From Chitinophaga sp. XS-30 (GTDB lineage Bacteria; Bacteroidota; Bacteroidia; Chitinophagales; Chitinophagaceae), in the NCBI RefSeq assembly GCF_008086345.1, contig NZ_CP043006.1:2478032-2542031 (forward strand): a stretch of DNA of 64,000 nucleotides, written 5' to 3'. Positions 40,960 through 50,509 of the stretch are shown one piece after another. Under the pieces are notes generated by a model. The model ran no database searches and was not told where the DNA came from. It saw only the letters and a program-made list of their open reading frames with translations. The stretch's first letter is position 1, and each line of letters begins with the position of its first letter. Both the position numbers and the translations under genes were made by a program.

Positions 40960-42138
40960 ATGGAACAGCAGCTATCATTATCCTTCGGGAATACGGCCAT
41001 CGCTTTTGAGCACAAATCCGGCAAAGCGCTCAGAAAAGCCAACTTTCTTTTCAGCAATATCGGGAAGCCCTGGCTGGTAAAGCTGGGAGCATTCCTCACG
41101 CCGCTGGCCTTCAAGCTGCATTTGCCGGTGAAGGGGCTGATCAGGGCTACGATCTTCGATCAGTTCTGTGGCGGGGAAACGCTGGAAGAAGCGGTAGAAG
41201 CGGCGGAAACGCTCGGTAAATTCGGGGTGGGCGTAGTGCTGGATTACAGTGTGGAAGCCGTTGAAGGAGAGGAGAACTACGATAAGGCTGTTCCCGAGTT
41301 CCTGCGTGCCATCGGTTTTGCATCCGGTAAGCCGCATATCCCCTTCGTAGCCGTCAAGGTTACCGGTTTTGCCAACTTTGACCTGCTGGAGAAGATACAT
41401 GCCGGAGAAACGCTGGATGCTGCCGGGCAGGAGGAATTCGAACGGGTGAAAAAACGCATCCGGACGCTTTGTGAAGCTGCGGCCAAAGAAAAAGTAGGCC
41501 TGCTGATCGATGCGGAGGAGTCCTGGGTGCAGCAGCCGGTGGACGACCTGGCGGACGAGATGATGGCACTGTTCAACAAGACGGAAGTGATCGTGTACAA
41601 TACTTTCCAGCTGTACCGCCACGACCGGCTGAAGTATCTGCGGAAATCCTTTGCAAAAGCACAGCAGCAGGGATATTTGCTCGGCGCAAAACTTGTGCGG
41701 GGCGCTTATATGGAGAAGGAGCGCAAACGTGCGGAGGATATGTCCTATCCTTCCCCCATTCAGCCGGACAAGGCGGCGGCCGACCGGGATTACGACGAGG
41801 CTATACGTTTTTGTATGGACCGGCTGGACCATCTTGCCGTATTCATCGGCACCCATAATGAGAACAGCTGCATGCTGGCTGCGCAACTGCTGCATGGCAA
41901 AGGGCTGCCGCATGATCATCCGCGGGTCAGCTTTTCGCAGCTCTACGGTATGAGCGACAATATCACTTTCAACCTGGCACATGCCGGCTATCGTGTTTCC
42001 AAATACCTGCCTTACGGTCCCGTTAAAGAAGTGATGCCCTACCTGATCCGGAGAGCGCAGGAAAACACCTCCATTGCAGGGCAGATGGGGCGGGAGCTCA
42101 GCCTGATCCGTGAAGAAATGAAACGAAGATTGGCTTGA
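40960..42138 (+). CDS. Proline dehydrogenase family protein (FAD-dependent TIM barrel)
   Basis: The ATG at 40960 gives a 392-residue product; the upstream TTG at 40951 falls inside the promoter -7 box. The TIM-barrel signatures are VAVKVTGFANFDLLEK, KEKVGLLIDAEESWVQQPVDDLADEMM, VIVYNTFQLYRHDRLKYL, LGAKLVRGAYMEKERKRA, AVFIGTHNENSC and YGMSDNITFNLAHAGYRVSKYLPYGPVKEVMPYLIRRAQEN. It oxidises L-proline to 1-pyrroline-5-carboxylate with electrons to the respiratory chain. It is monofunctional (no P5C dehydrogenase domain). A strong terminator follows. Confidence 0.92.
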   Translation: MEQQLSLSFGNTAIAFEHKSGKALRKANFLFSNIGKPWLVKLGAFLTPLAFKLHLPVKGLIRATIFDQFCGGETLEEAVEAAETLGKFGVGVVLDYSVEAVEGEENYDKAVPEFLRAIGFASGKPHIPFVAVKVTGFANFDLLEKIHAGETLDAAGQEEFERVKKRIRTLCEAAAKEKVGLLIDAEESWVQQPVDDLADEMMALFNKTEVIVYNTFQLYRHDRLKYLRKSFAKAQQQGYLLGAKLVRGAYMEKERKRAEDMSYPSPIQPDKAAADRDYDEAIRFCMDRLDHLAVFIGTHNENSCMLAAQLLHGKGLPHDHPRVSFSQLYGMSDNITFNLAHAGYRVSKYLPYGPVKEVMPYLIRRAQENTSIAGQMGRELSLIREEMKRRLA

Positions 42139-42238
42139 CAAGTTTGGCTTGTAACATTTTTTCCGTTATCCCGTTTTACAGGGAACAGGAAAATAACAAG
42201 TCATTATATCGGAACCATGTTAATCATTATGCAATGTC

Positions 42239-42273
42239 AAAAGCCGTCCCTGGCAAGAGGGGCGGTTTTTTTT
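42239..42273 (+). terminator. Intrinsic terminator of the proline dehydrogenase gene
   Basis: CCGTCCCT (42244-42251) pairs with AGGGGCGG (42258-42265), one G-T wobble, and is followed by eight T (42266-42273). Confidence 0.85.
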
Positions 42274-42278
42274 ATGCG

Positions 42279-42344
42279 GTTGACGCAGGTTGATGCAGTT
42301 GTTACAGGCCGGATGATTTTGATTGATGACAAGCGTTGATGCAG
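42279..42344. repeat. Three decamer repeats upstream of thyA
   Basis: GTTGACGCAG (42279-42288), GTTGATGCAG (42289-42298) and GTTGATGCAG (42335-42344) are nearly identical; the first two abut, and the weaker GTTGTTACAG overlaps the second at 42298-42307. They lie 140-200 bp before the thyA start. Ten-bp phasing matches one helical turn, so these could be binding sites for a regulator. Confidence 0.45.
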
Positions 42345-42484
42345 ATTAATTAAAAACCGGCTAAATCAGAATTGTTTATTTGCCTGAAAATCATTATATT
42401 ATTTTGATGGGGTTGTTCACCTGATTTCCACATTTATCTTTTGCCCCCGGTCGGTTTCCGCTTTTATTATTATTTTGCGGGGTC

Positions 42485-43279
42485 ATGCAACAATATCTTC
42501 AACTGCTACAACATATTCTCGATAAGGGTAGTGATAAAACTGACCGCACCGGTACCGGTACGCGGAGTTGTTTTGGTTACCAGATGCGTTTTGACCTGCA
42601 GGACGGCTTTCCGCTGGTGACTACCAAGAAGCTGCACCTGAAGTCCATTATCCATGAACTGTTATGGTTCCTGAACGGTGATACCAATGTGCGTTACCTG
42701 CAGGAGAACGGGGTGAAGATATGGGATGAATGGGCGAACGCGGAAGGAGAGCTGGGGCCGGTGTACGGTAAACAGTGGCGGAGCTGGGAAGGCGCCAATG
42801 GCAAGACTGTCGATCAGATCACCGATGTGGTGGACCAGATCAAAAAGAACCCGGATTCCCGCCGGCTGATCGTCAGCGCCTGGAATGTGGCGGACCTGCC
42901 GGATATGGCATTAAGTCCCTGCCACTGCCTGTTCCAGTTCTACGTGGCGGACGGAAAGCTCAGCTGCCAGTTATACCAGCGCAGTGCGGATGTTTTTCTC
43001 GGCGTTCCTTTCAACATTGCTTCCTACGCTTTGCTGACGCTGATGATCGCCCAGGTATGCGGCCTGCAGCCGGGCGAGTTCGTACACAGCTTCGGTGATG
43101 TGCATCTTTACAATAATCACTTTGAGCAGGCCAGGCTGCAACTGACCCGGAAACCTTATCCTTTGCCGGTGATGAAACTCAACCCGGATGTGAAGGACAT
43201 TTTCAGCTTCCGGTATGAGGATTTCACCCTGGAACAATACGAATTCCATCCGCACATCAAAGCCCCCGTTGCCGTATGA
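42485..43279 (+). CDS. thyA: Thymidylate synthase
   Basis: This 264-residue enzyme makes dTMP from dUMP with 5,10-methylenetetrahydrofolate. All key motifs are intact: the Arg-containing N-terminus ([21 protein letters not shown]), [21 protein letters not shown], the catalytic Cys in [31 protein letters not shown] and [10 protein letters not shown]. The stop overlaps the folA start by 4 bp (ATGA type). The dihydrofolate produced is reduced by FolA, so the coupling joins the two steps of one cycle. Confidence 0.97.
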   Translation: MQQYLQLLQHILDKGSDKTDRTGTGTRSCFGYQMRFDLQDGFPLVTTKKLHLKSIIHELLWFLNGDTNVRYLQENGVKIWDEWANAEGELGPVYGKQWRSWEGANGKTVDQITDVVDQIKKNPDSRRLIVSAWNVADLPDMALSPCHCLFQFYVADGKLSCQLYQRSADVFLGVPFNIASYALLTLMIAQVCGLQPGEFVHSFGDVHLYNNHFEQARLQLTRKPYPLPVMKLNPDVKDIFSFRYEDFTLEQYEFHPHIKAPVAV

Positions 43280-43767
43280 TCTCCATTATCGTTGCCGCGT
43301 CCGAGAACAATGTGATAGGGGTGGAGAACCGCCTGCCCTGGCATCTGCCCGGTGATCTGCGATTCTTCAGGAATACCACCTGGGGTTTCCCGGTGATCAT
43401 GGGCCGAAAGACCTTTGAATCGATGGGCAAACCCCTGAAAGGGCGGCAGAACATCGTGATCACCCGCCAGCAGGATTACAGCCATCCCGGCATAACCGTG
43501 GTATCTTCCATTCAGGAGGCCATCCGGGCAGCGGAGCAACAGGATGTAAAAGAAATTTTTATCACGGGGGGCACAGAGATCTTCCTGCAAGCCTTTCCGC
43601 TGGTTGACCGCATTTACCGGACGCGTGTGCATACGACTGTGGAGGGTGATGCATTTTTCCCGGAGATCAGCCCGGCGGAGTGGGAGTTGAAGCATAGCGA
43701 GGCCTTCCCGGCGGACGAGAAAAATCCTTTCGCCTATACGTTCGAGACCTGGGAGCGGAAGCGGTAG
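43276..43767 (+). CDS. folA: Dihydrofolate reductase
   Basis: This 163-residue NADPH-dependent enzyme regenerates tetrahydrofolate. Typical motifs are [31 protein letters not shown] (substrate Asp region), [26 protein letters not shown] (NADPH site) and [26 protein letters not shown]. It starts inside the thyA stop. Its end is 3 bp from the end of convergent dnaG. Confidence 0.97.
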   Translation: MISIIVAASENNVIGVENRLPWHLPGDLRFFRNTTWGFPVIMGRKTFESMGKPLKGRQNIVITRQQDYSHPGITVVSSIQEAIRAAEQQDVKEIFITGGTEIFLQAFPLVDRIYRTRVHTTVEGDAFFPEISPAEWELKHSEAFPADEKNPFAYTFETWERKR

Positions 43768-43770
43768 CCT

Positions 43771-45744
43771 TTATTTGAATATCACTGTCCCGATCTCCTG
43801 TGTCAGCGCAATTTCCAGCTGTTTCAGATGCTGGTGCATTTCCACACATTTGATCTGTGCGTCCAGATCGGTGGCTTTTTCCATTTCCTGCTGGTTTTCA
43901 GCGATCAGTTTTTTGATCTTTCGCAGCATCAGGTAATTGGTGGTGGAGATGGTGTCTTTGAGGTAAGCATTATCACCATAAACGGTCGTGATCTCGTACT
44001 TCTCCTTCCAGTTGATGCTGAGTTCCGCTTCCTTGTCTTCCAGTATCTGTGCAACGTTTTGGGAGATGTCGGTATCCTGGTGGTAGAGGAACCATTTTTT
44101 GTCCAGCAGTTCGCCTTCATCATACCGGGCTTTGTATTCCCGCAATATTTTTTTGACGATCTCGCTGTCCGCCAGTGATTCAAAATCATAGGGGAGGTGG
44201 AAGATGTAATCCGCCACCGTATTATTGTCTTCTTCGCTGAAAGGCTTGTCGCCGAAGCGGAGGAGGATCTTCACCAGTTCCCGTTCCTGCTTTTCATCGC
44301 GGTTAAAAAGATTGTCGCCACTGTCAATGGGGCTGCCATCCTCAAAATACCCCGGATGCGTCTCTTCGGGTAAGCGTCCGTCTTCTCCCTGCTCCTGCTG
44401 TTTCCTGACCTGTTGCTGTTGTTGTTTGGTGATCCGGTCGCGGATATATTTGTTCACCAGCGTCACCATGCCCTGCTCATCGATCCGGAGCAGCTGACTG
44501 CACTGGCGGATGTAATCCTGCTGTTTGGTGAAGTCCTCCACTTTATCGATACGGGAGATCGTTTCGGCGATCTCGTTCACGAGCTGCGACTTTTTGGTGG
44601 GGTCGTTACCGGCCTCCCGCAGGGAAACCTGCAGCTTGAAGAGGATGAAATCCTGCTTGTTCTCCGCAATGAAATTCCGGAAAGCCTCGGCCCCGATCTT
44701 CCGTACATAGCTGTCGGGGTCATCACCATCGGGGATCAGCGCCAGTTTAACGTTAAGCCCTTCTTCGATGGCCATATCCAGCCCGCGGAGCGCCGCTTTT
44801 ACACCCGCGTTATCGCCATCATAGAGTATGGTAAGGTTATTCGTGTATTTTTTGATGAGGCGCAGCTGGTCCGTAGTGAGGGAAGTACCGCTGGAAGCCA
44901 CCACATTTTCCACGCCGGCCTGGTGCAGGGAAACAACATCCGTATAGCCCTCCACGAGGAAACATTCATCCAGCCGGTCTATCGCATGCCTGGCAAAGTA
45001 GGTGCCGTAGAGCACTTTGCTTTTGATGTAGATGTCGTTCTCCGGGGAGTTGATGTATTTGGGGGCGCGGTCGGATTTCACGAGGATGCGGGCGCCGAAG
45101 CCCAGCACTTTACCGCTCTGGTTGTGGATCGGGAAGATCACGCGGCCCCTGTAATTGTCTGTCGGCTGTTCGTTACGGATGGCGATGAGGCCGGTCTTCA
45201 ACAGGTATTCGGGGTTGTATCCCTTTGCCTGGGCGGCTTTCACAAAAGCATCCCTTTCGTTGAGCGCATAACCCAGCTGGAATTTGCGCACTGTTTCTTC
45301 GGAAAAACCTCTTTCCTCAAAATAGCTCAGCCCTACGTTTTGCCCTTCTTCGGTCTCGAACATTGTGCGCACAAAATAGTCGCGCGCAAAGTTGTTGATG
45401 ATGAAGAGGCTGTCCGCCAGCTGTTGCTGGGCTTTGACTTCGGGACTGACCTCCTTTTCCTCGATCTCCACACCGTATTTCTGGGCCAGCCAGCGGAGCG
45501 CTTCCACATAGGAGTATTTTTCATGCTCCATGAGGAAGTTGATGGTATTGCCGCTTTTGCCGCAGCCGAAACATTTGTAGATCTCCTTGCTGCCTGAAAC
45601 GGTGAAGGAGGGGGACTTCTCGTTATGGAATGGGCAAAGGCCGAGGTAGTTGGCGCCGCGTTTTTTCAGTTTCACGAAGGAGCCGACGATCTCGACGATG
45701 TCTATCCGGTTGAGGATCTGTTGTATGGTGTTTTGAGAGATCAA
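43771..45744 (-). CDS. dnaG: DNA primase
   Basis: A 657-residue primase that lays RNA primers for replication. The N-terminal zinc ribbon is CPFHNEKSPSFTVSGSKEIYKCFGCGKSG (about 39-67); the catalytic TOPRIM core holds EGYTDVVSLHQAGVENVVASSGTSLTTDQ near 265 and ILYDGDNAGVKAALRG near 310. The C-terminal helicase-binding region is Gln-rich, with a Q/E-rich linker (QQQQQVRKQQEQGEDG). Length fits Bacteroidota DnaG. A -7 box on the minus strand at 45864-45857 predicts a leader of about 109 nt. Confidence 0.97.
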   Translation of the reverse strand: MISQNTIQQILNRIDIVEIVGSFVKLKKRGANYLGLCPFHNEKSPSFTVSGSKEIYKCFGCGKSGNTINFLMEHEKYSYVEALRWLAQKYGVEIEEKEVSPEVKAQQQLADSLFIINNFARDYFVRTMFETEEGQNVGLSYFEERGFSEETVRKFQLGYALNERDAFVKAAQAKGYNPEYLLKTGLIAIRNEQPTDNYRGRVIFPIHNQSGKVLGFGARILVKSDRAPKYINSPENDIYIKSKVLYGTYFARHAIDRLDECFLVEGYTDVVSLHQAGVENVVASSGTSLTTDQLRLIKKYTNNLTILYDGDNAGVKAALRGLDMAIEEGLNVKLALIPDGDDPDSYVRKIGAEAFRNFIAENKQDFILFKLQVSLREAGNDPTKKSQLVNEIAETISRIDKVEDFTKQQDYIRQCSQLLRIDEQGMVTLVNKYIRDRITKQQQQQVRKQQEQGEDGRLPEETHPGYFEDGSPIDSGDNLFNRDEKQERELVKILLRFGDKPFSEEDNNTVADYIFHLPYDFESLADSEIVKKILREYKARYDEGELLDKKWFLYHQDTDISQNVAQILEDKEAELSINWKEKYEITTVYGDNAYLKDTISTTNYLMLRKIKKLIAENQQEMEKATDLDAQIKCVEMHQHLKQLEIALTQEIGTVIFK

Positions 45745-46245
45745 ATTTGATGTTACTGTTCAATGCTGCTCCGGAAACATTTTGCTTATGCTTCGGCGTA
45801 TTGAAATTAAAAATGAGAACTTTTTAGTTTCGAGTATAAAATAATTTAGCCAACTGCAAACTTACGGAAAAGAACAGTGTTCCGGCTGAAATCTGTTCTA
45901 CGAGGAATGCGGTTTGAAGGGATATGCTGCGCGTTACCGATCTCCTCCTGATAGCATATTAACCGGGTCAAATGCAGATCAAGTCCACCTCATGTCCACC
46001 TCACCTCCACCGTCCCCGGCCTGTTCCCCCGGCTTCCATAGCCGTTTCCCGGCCTTACCCCCGCTGTACGGGGCATCTCCGCGATGCGAAAGATAAAATA
46101 CTATCAATATTGTTGATGCATCCTGTCATCACCGCGCCAGTGGCGGTAATTGCATACAGCGGCATCCGTGGGAACCTGTGTTTTTGGCGCCCCTCCGCTA
46201 ATTCCCTAAATTTGGGTTTCGTGTCACCAAAACAAAATCAAGCGA
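45745..46245. other. 501-bp gap between dnaG and thiolase
   Basis: The dnaG side is AT-rich and contains a minus-strand -7 box, TAAGTTTG (45864-45857). The middle is C-rich with two copies of GTCCACCTCA (45983-45992, 45994-46003) plus a related CCTCCACC. The thiolase side has a plus-strand promoter: TTG (46184-46186), 20 bp, TAAATTTG (46207-46214), 31 bp before the thiolase ATG. No convincing gene is seen. Confidence 0.55.
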
Positions 46246-47418
46246 ATGAGAGAAGTATTCATTGCAGCCGTAGCCAGAACGCCGATCGGCAGTTTTAACG
46301 GCGTTTTATCCACCGTTCCCGCCACGCAGCTGGGCGCTACGGTCATCCGGGCCGCGCTGGAAAGGGCAAAGATAACGCCGGACCAGGTACAGGAAGTGTA
46401 TATGGGAAATGTGATCAGCGCCAATATCGGGCAGGCGCCGGCCAACCAGGCCAGTTTGTATGCGGGCTTGCCAAATACGGTTCCCTGCACAACGGTCAAC
46501 AAGGTCTGTGCTTCCGGTATGAAAGCCATTATGCTGGGTGCGCAAAGCATCCTGCTGGGCGATAACGACATCGTGGTGGCCGGCGGCATGGAAAGCATGA
46601 GCAATATTCCTTATTATCTCGATAAAGCGCGTAACGGTTATCGTCTTGGTCACGGCGCCGTGATCGACGGGATTCTCCGGGACGGGCTGTGGGACCCTTA
46701 CAAGGATTTTCACATGGGCAACGCCGCGGAGATCTGCGCGGCGGAGTACAAGATCAGCCGGGAAGACCAGGACACCTATGCCACAGCGAGCTACCGGAGA
46801 GCGGCGGCGGCCTGGGAGAAAGGATATTTCAGGGACGAGATCGTACCGGTAGAGGTTCCGGGGAAGCAGGCGGTGACGATCAGTGAAGATGAAGAATACA
46901 AAAAGGTGAATTTCGAGAAGATGGCCACGCTGCGCCCCGCATTCCAGAAGGAAGGCACGGTAACGGCGGCCAATGCCTCCAAGATCAACGACGGAGCTGC
47001 GGCGGTAGTGCTGGTGAGCGGAGAAAAGCTCAAAGAACTGGGCATCAGGCCTTTGGCCAGGATCGTCAGCTTTGCGGACGCTTCGCAGGCGCCCGAATGG
47101 TTCACCACAACGCCGGTAAAGGCAATCAATAAAGCGCTTGCCAAAGCGGGGCTTACCGTAAAGGATATGGATTTTACGGAGATCAACGAGGCATTTTCCT
47201 GCGTGGCGCTGGCCAACGAGCGGGATCTGGGCCTGAAACCGGAGACCCTGAACGTCTGGGGAGGCGCAGTGGCCATGGGGCACCCGATCGGTTGTAGCGG
47301 CGCGCGTATTGTGATCACCCTGAGTTCCATCCTGCATAAGGAAAACGGGCGGTATGGCGTGGCCGGTATCTGCAACGGCGGCGGTGGCGCGAGCGCCATG
47401 GTGATCGAGAAGGTGTAG
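46246..47418 (+). CDS. Acetyl-CoA C-acyltransferase (thiolase)
   Basis: A 390-residue thiolase that condenses or cleaves acyl-CoA and acetyl-CoA. Catalytic Cys88 is in VNKVCASGMKA; the second half has NEAFSCVALANE, the acid/base His in GHPIGCSGARIV and the second Cys in GICNGGGGASAM. It fits the degradative/biosynthetic acetoacetyl-CoA thiolase family (AtoB/PhaA-like), though chain-length specificity cannot be read. It has its own promoter and is followed 128 bp later by pdhB with a separate promoter. Confidence 0.94.
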   Translation: MREVFIAAVARTPIGSFNGVLSTVPATQLGATVIRAALERAKITPDQVQEVYMGNVISANIGQAPANQASLYAGLPNTVPCTTVNKVCASGMKAIMLGAQSILLGDNDIVVAGGMESMSNIPYYLDKARNGYRLGHGAVIDGILRDGLWDPYKDFHMGNAAEICAAEYKISREDQDTYATASYRRAAAAWEKGYFRDEIVPVEVPGKQAVTISEDEEYKKVNFEKMATLRPAFQKEGTVTAANASKINDGAAAVVLVSGEKLKELGIRPLARIVSFADASQAPEWFTTTPVKAINKALAKAGLTVKDMDFTEINEAFSCVALANERDLGLKPETLNVWGGAVAMGHPIGCSGARIVITLSSILHKENGRYGVAGICNGGGGASAMVIEKV

Positions 47419-47465
47419 AGGCGAACAGGCGGAGGAGGTAAAAAGGTTAAAGTCCGCCCAAATGC

Positions 47466-47496
47466 TTTGCTTTTTGGCAAACAAACGATATTTTTG
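47466..47496 (+). promoter_or_regulatory. Promoter of pdhB
   Basis: TTTG (47466-47469) and TATTTTTG (47489-47496, perfect -7 box) are separated by 19 bp. The box ends 50 bp before the pdhB ATG at 47547. Confidence 0.72.
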
Positions 47497-47546
47497 CTCT
47501 GCCTTTTCAGAAAAGGGTGTAATGTTCAAATAATATTAAAGAATCA

Positions 47547-48530
47547 ATGCGTCAGATAGCCTTCAGACAAGCCTTACGAGAAGCCCTCCAGGAAGAAATG
47601 CGCGCCGATGAGCGGGTATTCCTGATGGGAGAGGAAGTGGCAGAGTATAACGGAGCCTACAAAGTTAGCCAGGGTATGCTCGATGAGTTTGGTCCCCGCA
47701 GGGTAATCGATACCCCTATTGCTGAACTGGGCTTTACGGCCATCGGTGTGGGAGCGGCTCAGAACGGGCTTCGCCCGGTGGTGGAATTCATGACCTGGAA
47801 CTTTGCCGTACTGGCAATGGACCAGATCCTCAATACCGCCTCCAAAATGCTGGCGATGAGCGGCGGACAGGTAGGTTGCCCTATCGTGTTCCGCGGGGCT
47901 AACGGCTCAGCCGGACAGCTGGGTGCGCAGCACTCCACCGCTTTTGAAAGCTACTATGCCAACATCCCCGGTCTCAAAGTAGTATCCGTTTCCAATCCAT
48001 ACGATGCAAAAGGCCTCCTGAAAGCCTCCATCCGTGATAACGACCCCGTTGTTTTCATGGAAAGCGAAGTGATGTATGGCGACATGGGAGAAGTGCCGGA
48101 AGAAGAATATATCATCCCCATCGGGAAAGCAGATATCAAACGCGCCGGTAAAGACGTTACCATCGTTTCTTTCAACAAAATGATGAAAGTAGCGCTGAGC
48201 GCCGCCGAAGAACTGGCGAAAGAAGGTATCGAAGCGGAAGTGATCGACCTTCGTACTATCCGTCCGCTGGACTGGTTCACCATCCTGGAATCTGTCAAGA
48301 AAACCAACCGCCTGGTGATCGTGGAAGAGCAATGGCCGTTCTCCAGCATTTCTTCCGAGATCTCCTACCGTATCCAGAAGGAAGGTTTCGATTACCTGGA
48401 TGCGCCCATCCGCCGTATCACGGCCGTAGATGCACCGATGCACTATGCGCCCAACCTGGTGAAGCTGTACCTCCCCGATGTGGAAAGAACAGTGAAGCTG
48501 GTGAAGGAAGTGATGTATCTGAAGAAGTAA
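47547..48530 (+). CDS. pdhB: Pyruvate dehydrogenase E1 component, beta subunit
   Basis: A 327-residue transketolase-type protein. The thiamine diphosphate-site motifs are GEEVAEYNGAYKVSQGMLDEFGPRRVIDTPIAELGFTAIGVGAAQNGLRPVVEFM; HSTAFESYYANIPGLKVVSVSNPYDAKGLLKASIRDNDPVV and a C-terminal regulatory domain (EVIDLRTIRPLDWFTILESVKKTNRLVIVEEQWP) follow. It pairs with an E1 alpha chain to decarboxylate pyruvate. No E1 alpha or E2 gene is adjacent, so the subunits are split in the genome. A branched-chain 2-oxoacid E1 beta is a less likely alternative. Confidence 0.94.
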   Translation: MRQIAFRQALREALQEEMRADERVFLMGEEVAEYNGAYKVSQGMLDEFGPRRVIDTPIAELGFTAIGVGAAQNGLRPVVEFMTWNFAVLAMDQILNTASKMLAMSGGQVGCPIVFRGANGSAGQLGAQHSTAFESYYANIPGLKVVSVSNPYDAKGLLKASIRDNDPVVFMESEVMYGDMGEVPEEEYIIPIGKADIKRAGKDVTIVSFNKMMKVALSAAEELAKEGIEAEVIDLRTIRPLDWFTILESVKKTNRLVIVEEQWPFSSISSEISYRIQKEGFDYLDAPIRRITAVDAPMHYAPNLVKLYLPDVERTVKLVKEVMYLKK

Positions 48531-48547
48531 GTTATTTCGCAAAATAG

Positions 48548-48587
48548 AAAACAGGCTGTATCAACACGTTGGTACAGCCTGTTTTTA
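48548..48587. terminator. Bidirectional terminator between pdhB and cysM
   Basis: A perfect 13-bp stem (48548-48560 with 48573-48585), extended by CAAC/GTTG inside the loop, is followed by T on the plus strand and preceded by A, so it works in both directions between convergent genes. Confidence 0.88.
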
Positions 48588-48627
48588 TATTTGGGCAAAA
48601 GAAAGTTTCAACTGCCGGACGACCATC

Positions 48628-49509
48628 TCATCCAAACAGATCACTGCTCAGGTACCGGTCCCCACGGTCACAAATGATGCAAACGATCACCCCGCTCTCC
48701 AGTTCCCCGGCCAGCCTTATGGCCGCCGCAACGGCGCCGCCGCTGCTCATGCCGCAGAATATGCCTTCTTCCCGGGCCAGCCTCCTGGTCATTTCCCGGG
48801 CTTCCTGCTCGGAGATGTCCATCGTCCGGTCCACCCGCTCTTTTTCGAATATTTTCGGGAGATAGGCTTCCGGCCATTTGCGGATACCGGGTATTTTGGA
48901 GCCATCCGTCGGCTGGCAGCCTACGATCTGTATGGCAGGGTTCACTTCTTTCAGGAAGCGGGACACGCCCATGATGGTACCGGTAGTGCCCATCGCCGAA
49001 ACGAAGTGTGTGATGCGCTGTTCGGAATCGCGCCAGATCTCCGGCCCGGTGGTGCGGTAATGCATCCCGTAGTTGTCCGGATTGGCAAACTGGTTGAGCA
49101 TGTAATAACCGCCCTTAGCCACCTGGGCATGCGCGTAGTCGATCGCGCCTTCCATGCTTTGTTCCTTTGGCGTAAGCACCACTTTGGCGCCGAAGGCTTC
49201 CATGGTCAGCACCCTTTCCCGGGTAGCATCCTCCGGCATAACGATCTCGATTTCCACGCCAAAAAGACTGGCGATCATGGCCAGTGCGATACCGGTATTG
49301 CCGCTGGTGGCTTCAATGAGTTTGATGCCGGGTTTGATCTCGCCGCGGTCCCGCGCGCCTTTGATCATGCCGTAAGCTGCTCTGTCCTTCACGCTGCCGC
49401 CGGGGTTGGTGCCTTCCAGCTTGGCGTAGACCGTTACGTTCGGGTTTTCAGGAATGCGTTGCAATGCCACCATCGGGGTGTTGCCTACCAGGTCCAGTAC
49501 TGATCTCAT
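48628..49509 (-). CDS. cysM: Cysteine synthase B (O-acetylserine/O-phosphoserine sulfhydrylase family)
   Basis: A 293-residue PLP enzyme that forms L-cysteine from O-acetylserine and sulfide (or thiosulfate). The PLP lysine is in PGGSVKDRAAYGMIKGA, the phosphate loop is EATSGNTGIALAMIA and the asparagine loop GTTGTIMGVSRFLKE. The C-terminus RLAREEGIFCGMSSGGAVAAA is typical of CysM. It begins 3 bp after the cysE stop, so the pair cysE-cysM forms a cysteine synthesis operon on the minus strand. Confidence 0.95.
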   Translation of the reverse strand: MRSVLDLVGNTPMVALQRIPENPNVTVYAKLEGTNPGGSVKDRAAYGMIKGARDRGEIKPGIKLIEATSGNTGIALAMIASLFGVEIEIVMPEDATRERVLTMEAFGAKVVLTPKEQSMEGAIDYAHAQVAKGGYYMLNQFANPDNYGMHYRTTGPEIWRDSEQRITHFVSAMGTTGTIMGVSRFLKEVNPAIQIVGCQPTDGSKIPGIRKWPEAYLPKIFEKERVDRTMDISEQEAREMTRRLAREEGIFCGMSSGGAVAAAIRLAGELESGVIVCIICDRGDRYLSSDLFG

Positions 49510-49512
49510 AAA

Positions 49513-50313
49513 TTAAACTACTTTAATGCTGCCGTCTGCTTTGTAATAAATGCGTGAATGCGGTGCCGTGGATTTGATGAGCCAGACGTTCCCGCCGATG
49601 ATGCTATGGTGCCCGATGATGGTATCGCCGCCCAGGATGGTGGCGCCGGCATAGATCACCACATGCTCTTCTATGGTAGGATGGCGTTTGGCCATCGCCA
49701 TGGATTTATCAATGCTTAACGCACCGAGGGTCACACCCTGGTAGAGTTTGACATGCGGACCGATCACGGTGGTTTCCCCGATGACGATACCGGTACCGTG
49801 GTCGATACAGAAATACGGCGCGATCTGCGCGCCGGGATGTATATCGATACCCGTGCGGGCATGCGCGAACTCGGTGATCACCCTGGGCAGCAACGGTACA
49901 TCCAGCGTGTGCAGCGCATGTGCAATGCGATATGCCGCGATGGCGTAGAAACCCGGGTATGCCCGGATCACTTCATACAGGCAGGTCGCGGCCGGGTCTC
50001 CCTGCAAAATGGCCTCCGCATCTTTCACCAGGTTGTCATAGATCCCCGGTATCTGCTCCATGAAAAGCGCGCTGGTGGCAGCGGCATCCCTGGGTAGCTG
50101 TCCTTCCATCGATGCCAGCAATCCCCGCAACTGCTCTTCCAGCGCGGCCACATGCTGTTCCAGCTGTACCGCATCCATCACCTTGCCGGTATGCTCGGGG
50201 AACAGCCAGTTCACCAGGCTGCTGTAGAAAGCACAAACCCTTTCCGAAGAAGGATAAGCGTTGGCTGCCGCAGCCGCATGCCGCAATTTGAGTTGCTCCA
50301 ATAATTTCCTCAT
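49513..50313 (-). CDS. cysE: Serine O-acetyltransferase
   Basis: A 266-residue enzyme that acetylates L-serine with acetyl-CoA, the first step of cysteine synthesis. The C-terminal left-handed beta-helix repeats are GIDIHPGAQIAPYFCIDHGTGIVIGETTVIGPHVKLYQGVTLGALS, with the catalytic His in DHGTGIVIG. The long N-terminal helical half is typical of Bacteroidota EpsC-like forms. It is the first gene of the cysE-cysM pair, the gap being 3 bp. Confidence 0.95.
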   Translation of the reverse strand: MRKLLEQLKLRHAAAAANAYPSSERVCAFYSSLVNWLFPEHTGKVMDAVQLEQHVAALEEQLRGLLASMEGQLPRDAAATSALFMEQIPGIYDNLVKDAEAILQGDPAATCLYEVIRAYPGFYAIAAYRIAHALHTLDVPLLPRVITEFAHARTGIDIHPGAQIAPYFCIDHGTGIVIGETTVIGPHVKLYQGVTLGALSIDKSMAMAKRHPTIEEHVVIYAGATILGGDTIIGHHSIIGGNVWLIKSTAPHSRIYYKADGSIKVV

Positions 50314-50475
50314 AAAAATGAATAGTTATCTGCTTGCCGGTAAAATTACAGATAAACCTGTTAAGTTAGTAGACTTTATAGGCCAAAACCCTTTGCTGTG
50401 CAAGAATTATTTTTTACACTGCGGCAGAATGGGAGTATTTTATCCTATCCTTAACACCGGATGCTTCTTTTTCTT

Positions 50476-50483
50476 TATTTTTG
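50476..50483 (+). promoter_or_regulatory. -7 promoter element of the NtrC-type regulator gene
   Basis: TATTTTTG matches TAnnTTTG and ends 26 bp before the ATG at 50510. No -33 TTG is clear. Confidence 0.6.
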
Positions 50484-50509
50484 GCAGTGTTTAAAATAAT
50501 AGACAACCA

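Noticed and set aside
45914-46096. 60-codon Pro/Ser-rich frame in the dnaG-thiolase gap
   Set aside because: Its composition reflects the C-rich repeats (GTCCACCTCA); no start signal or conserved motif.
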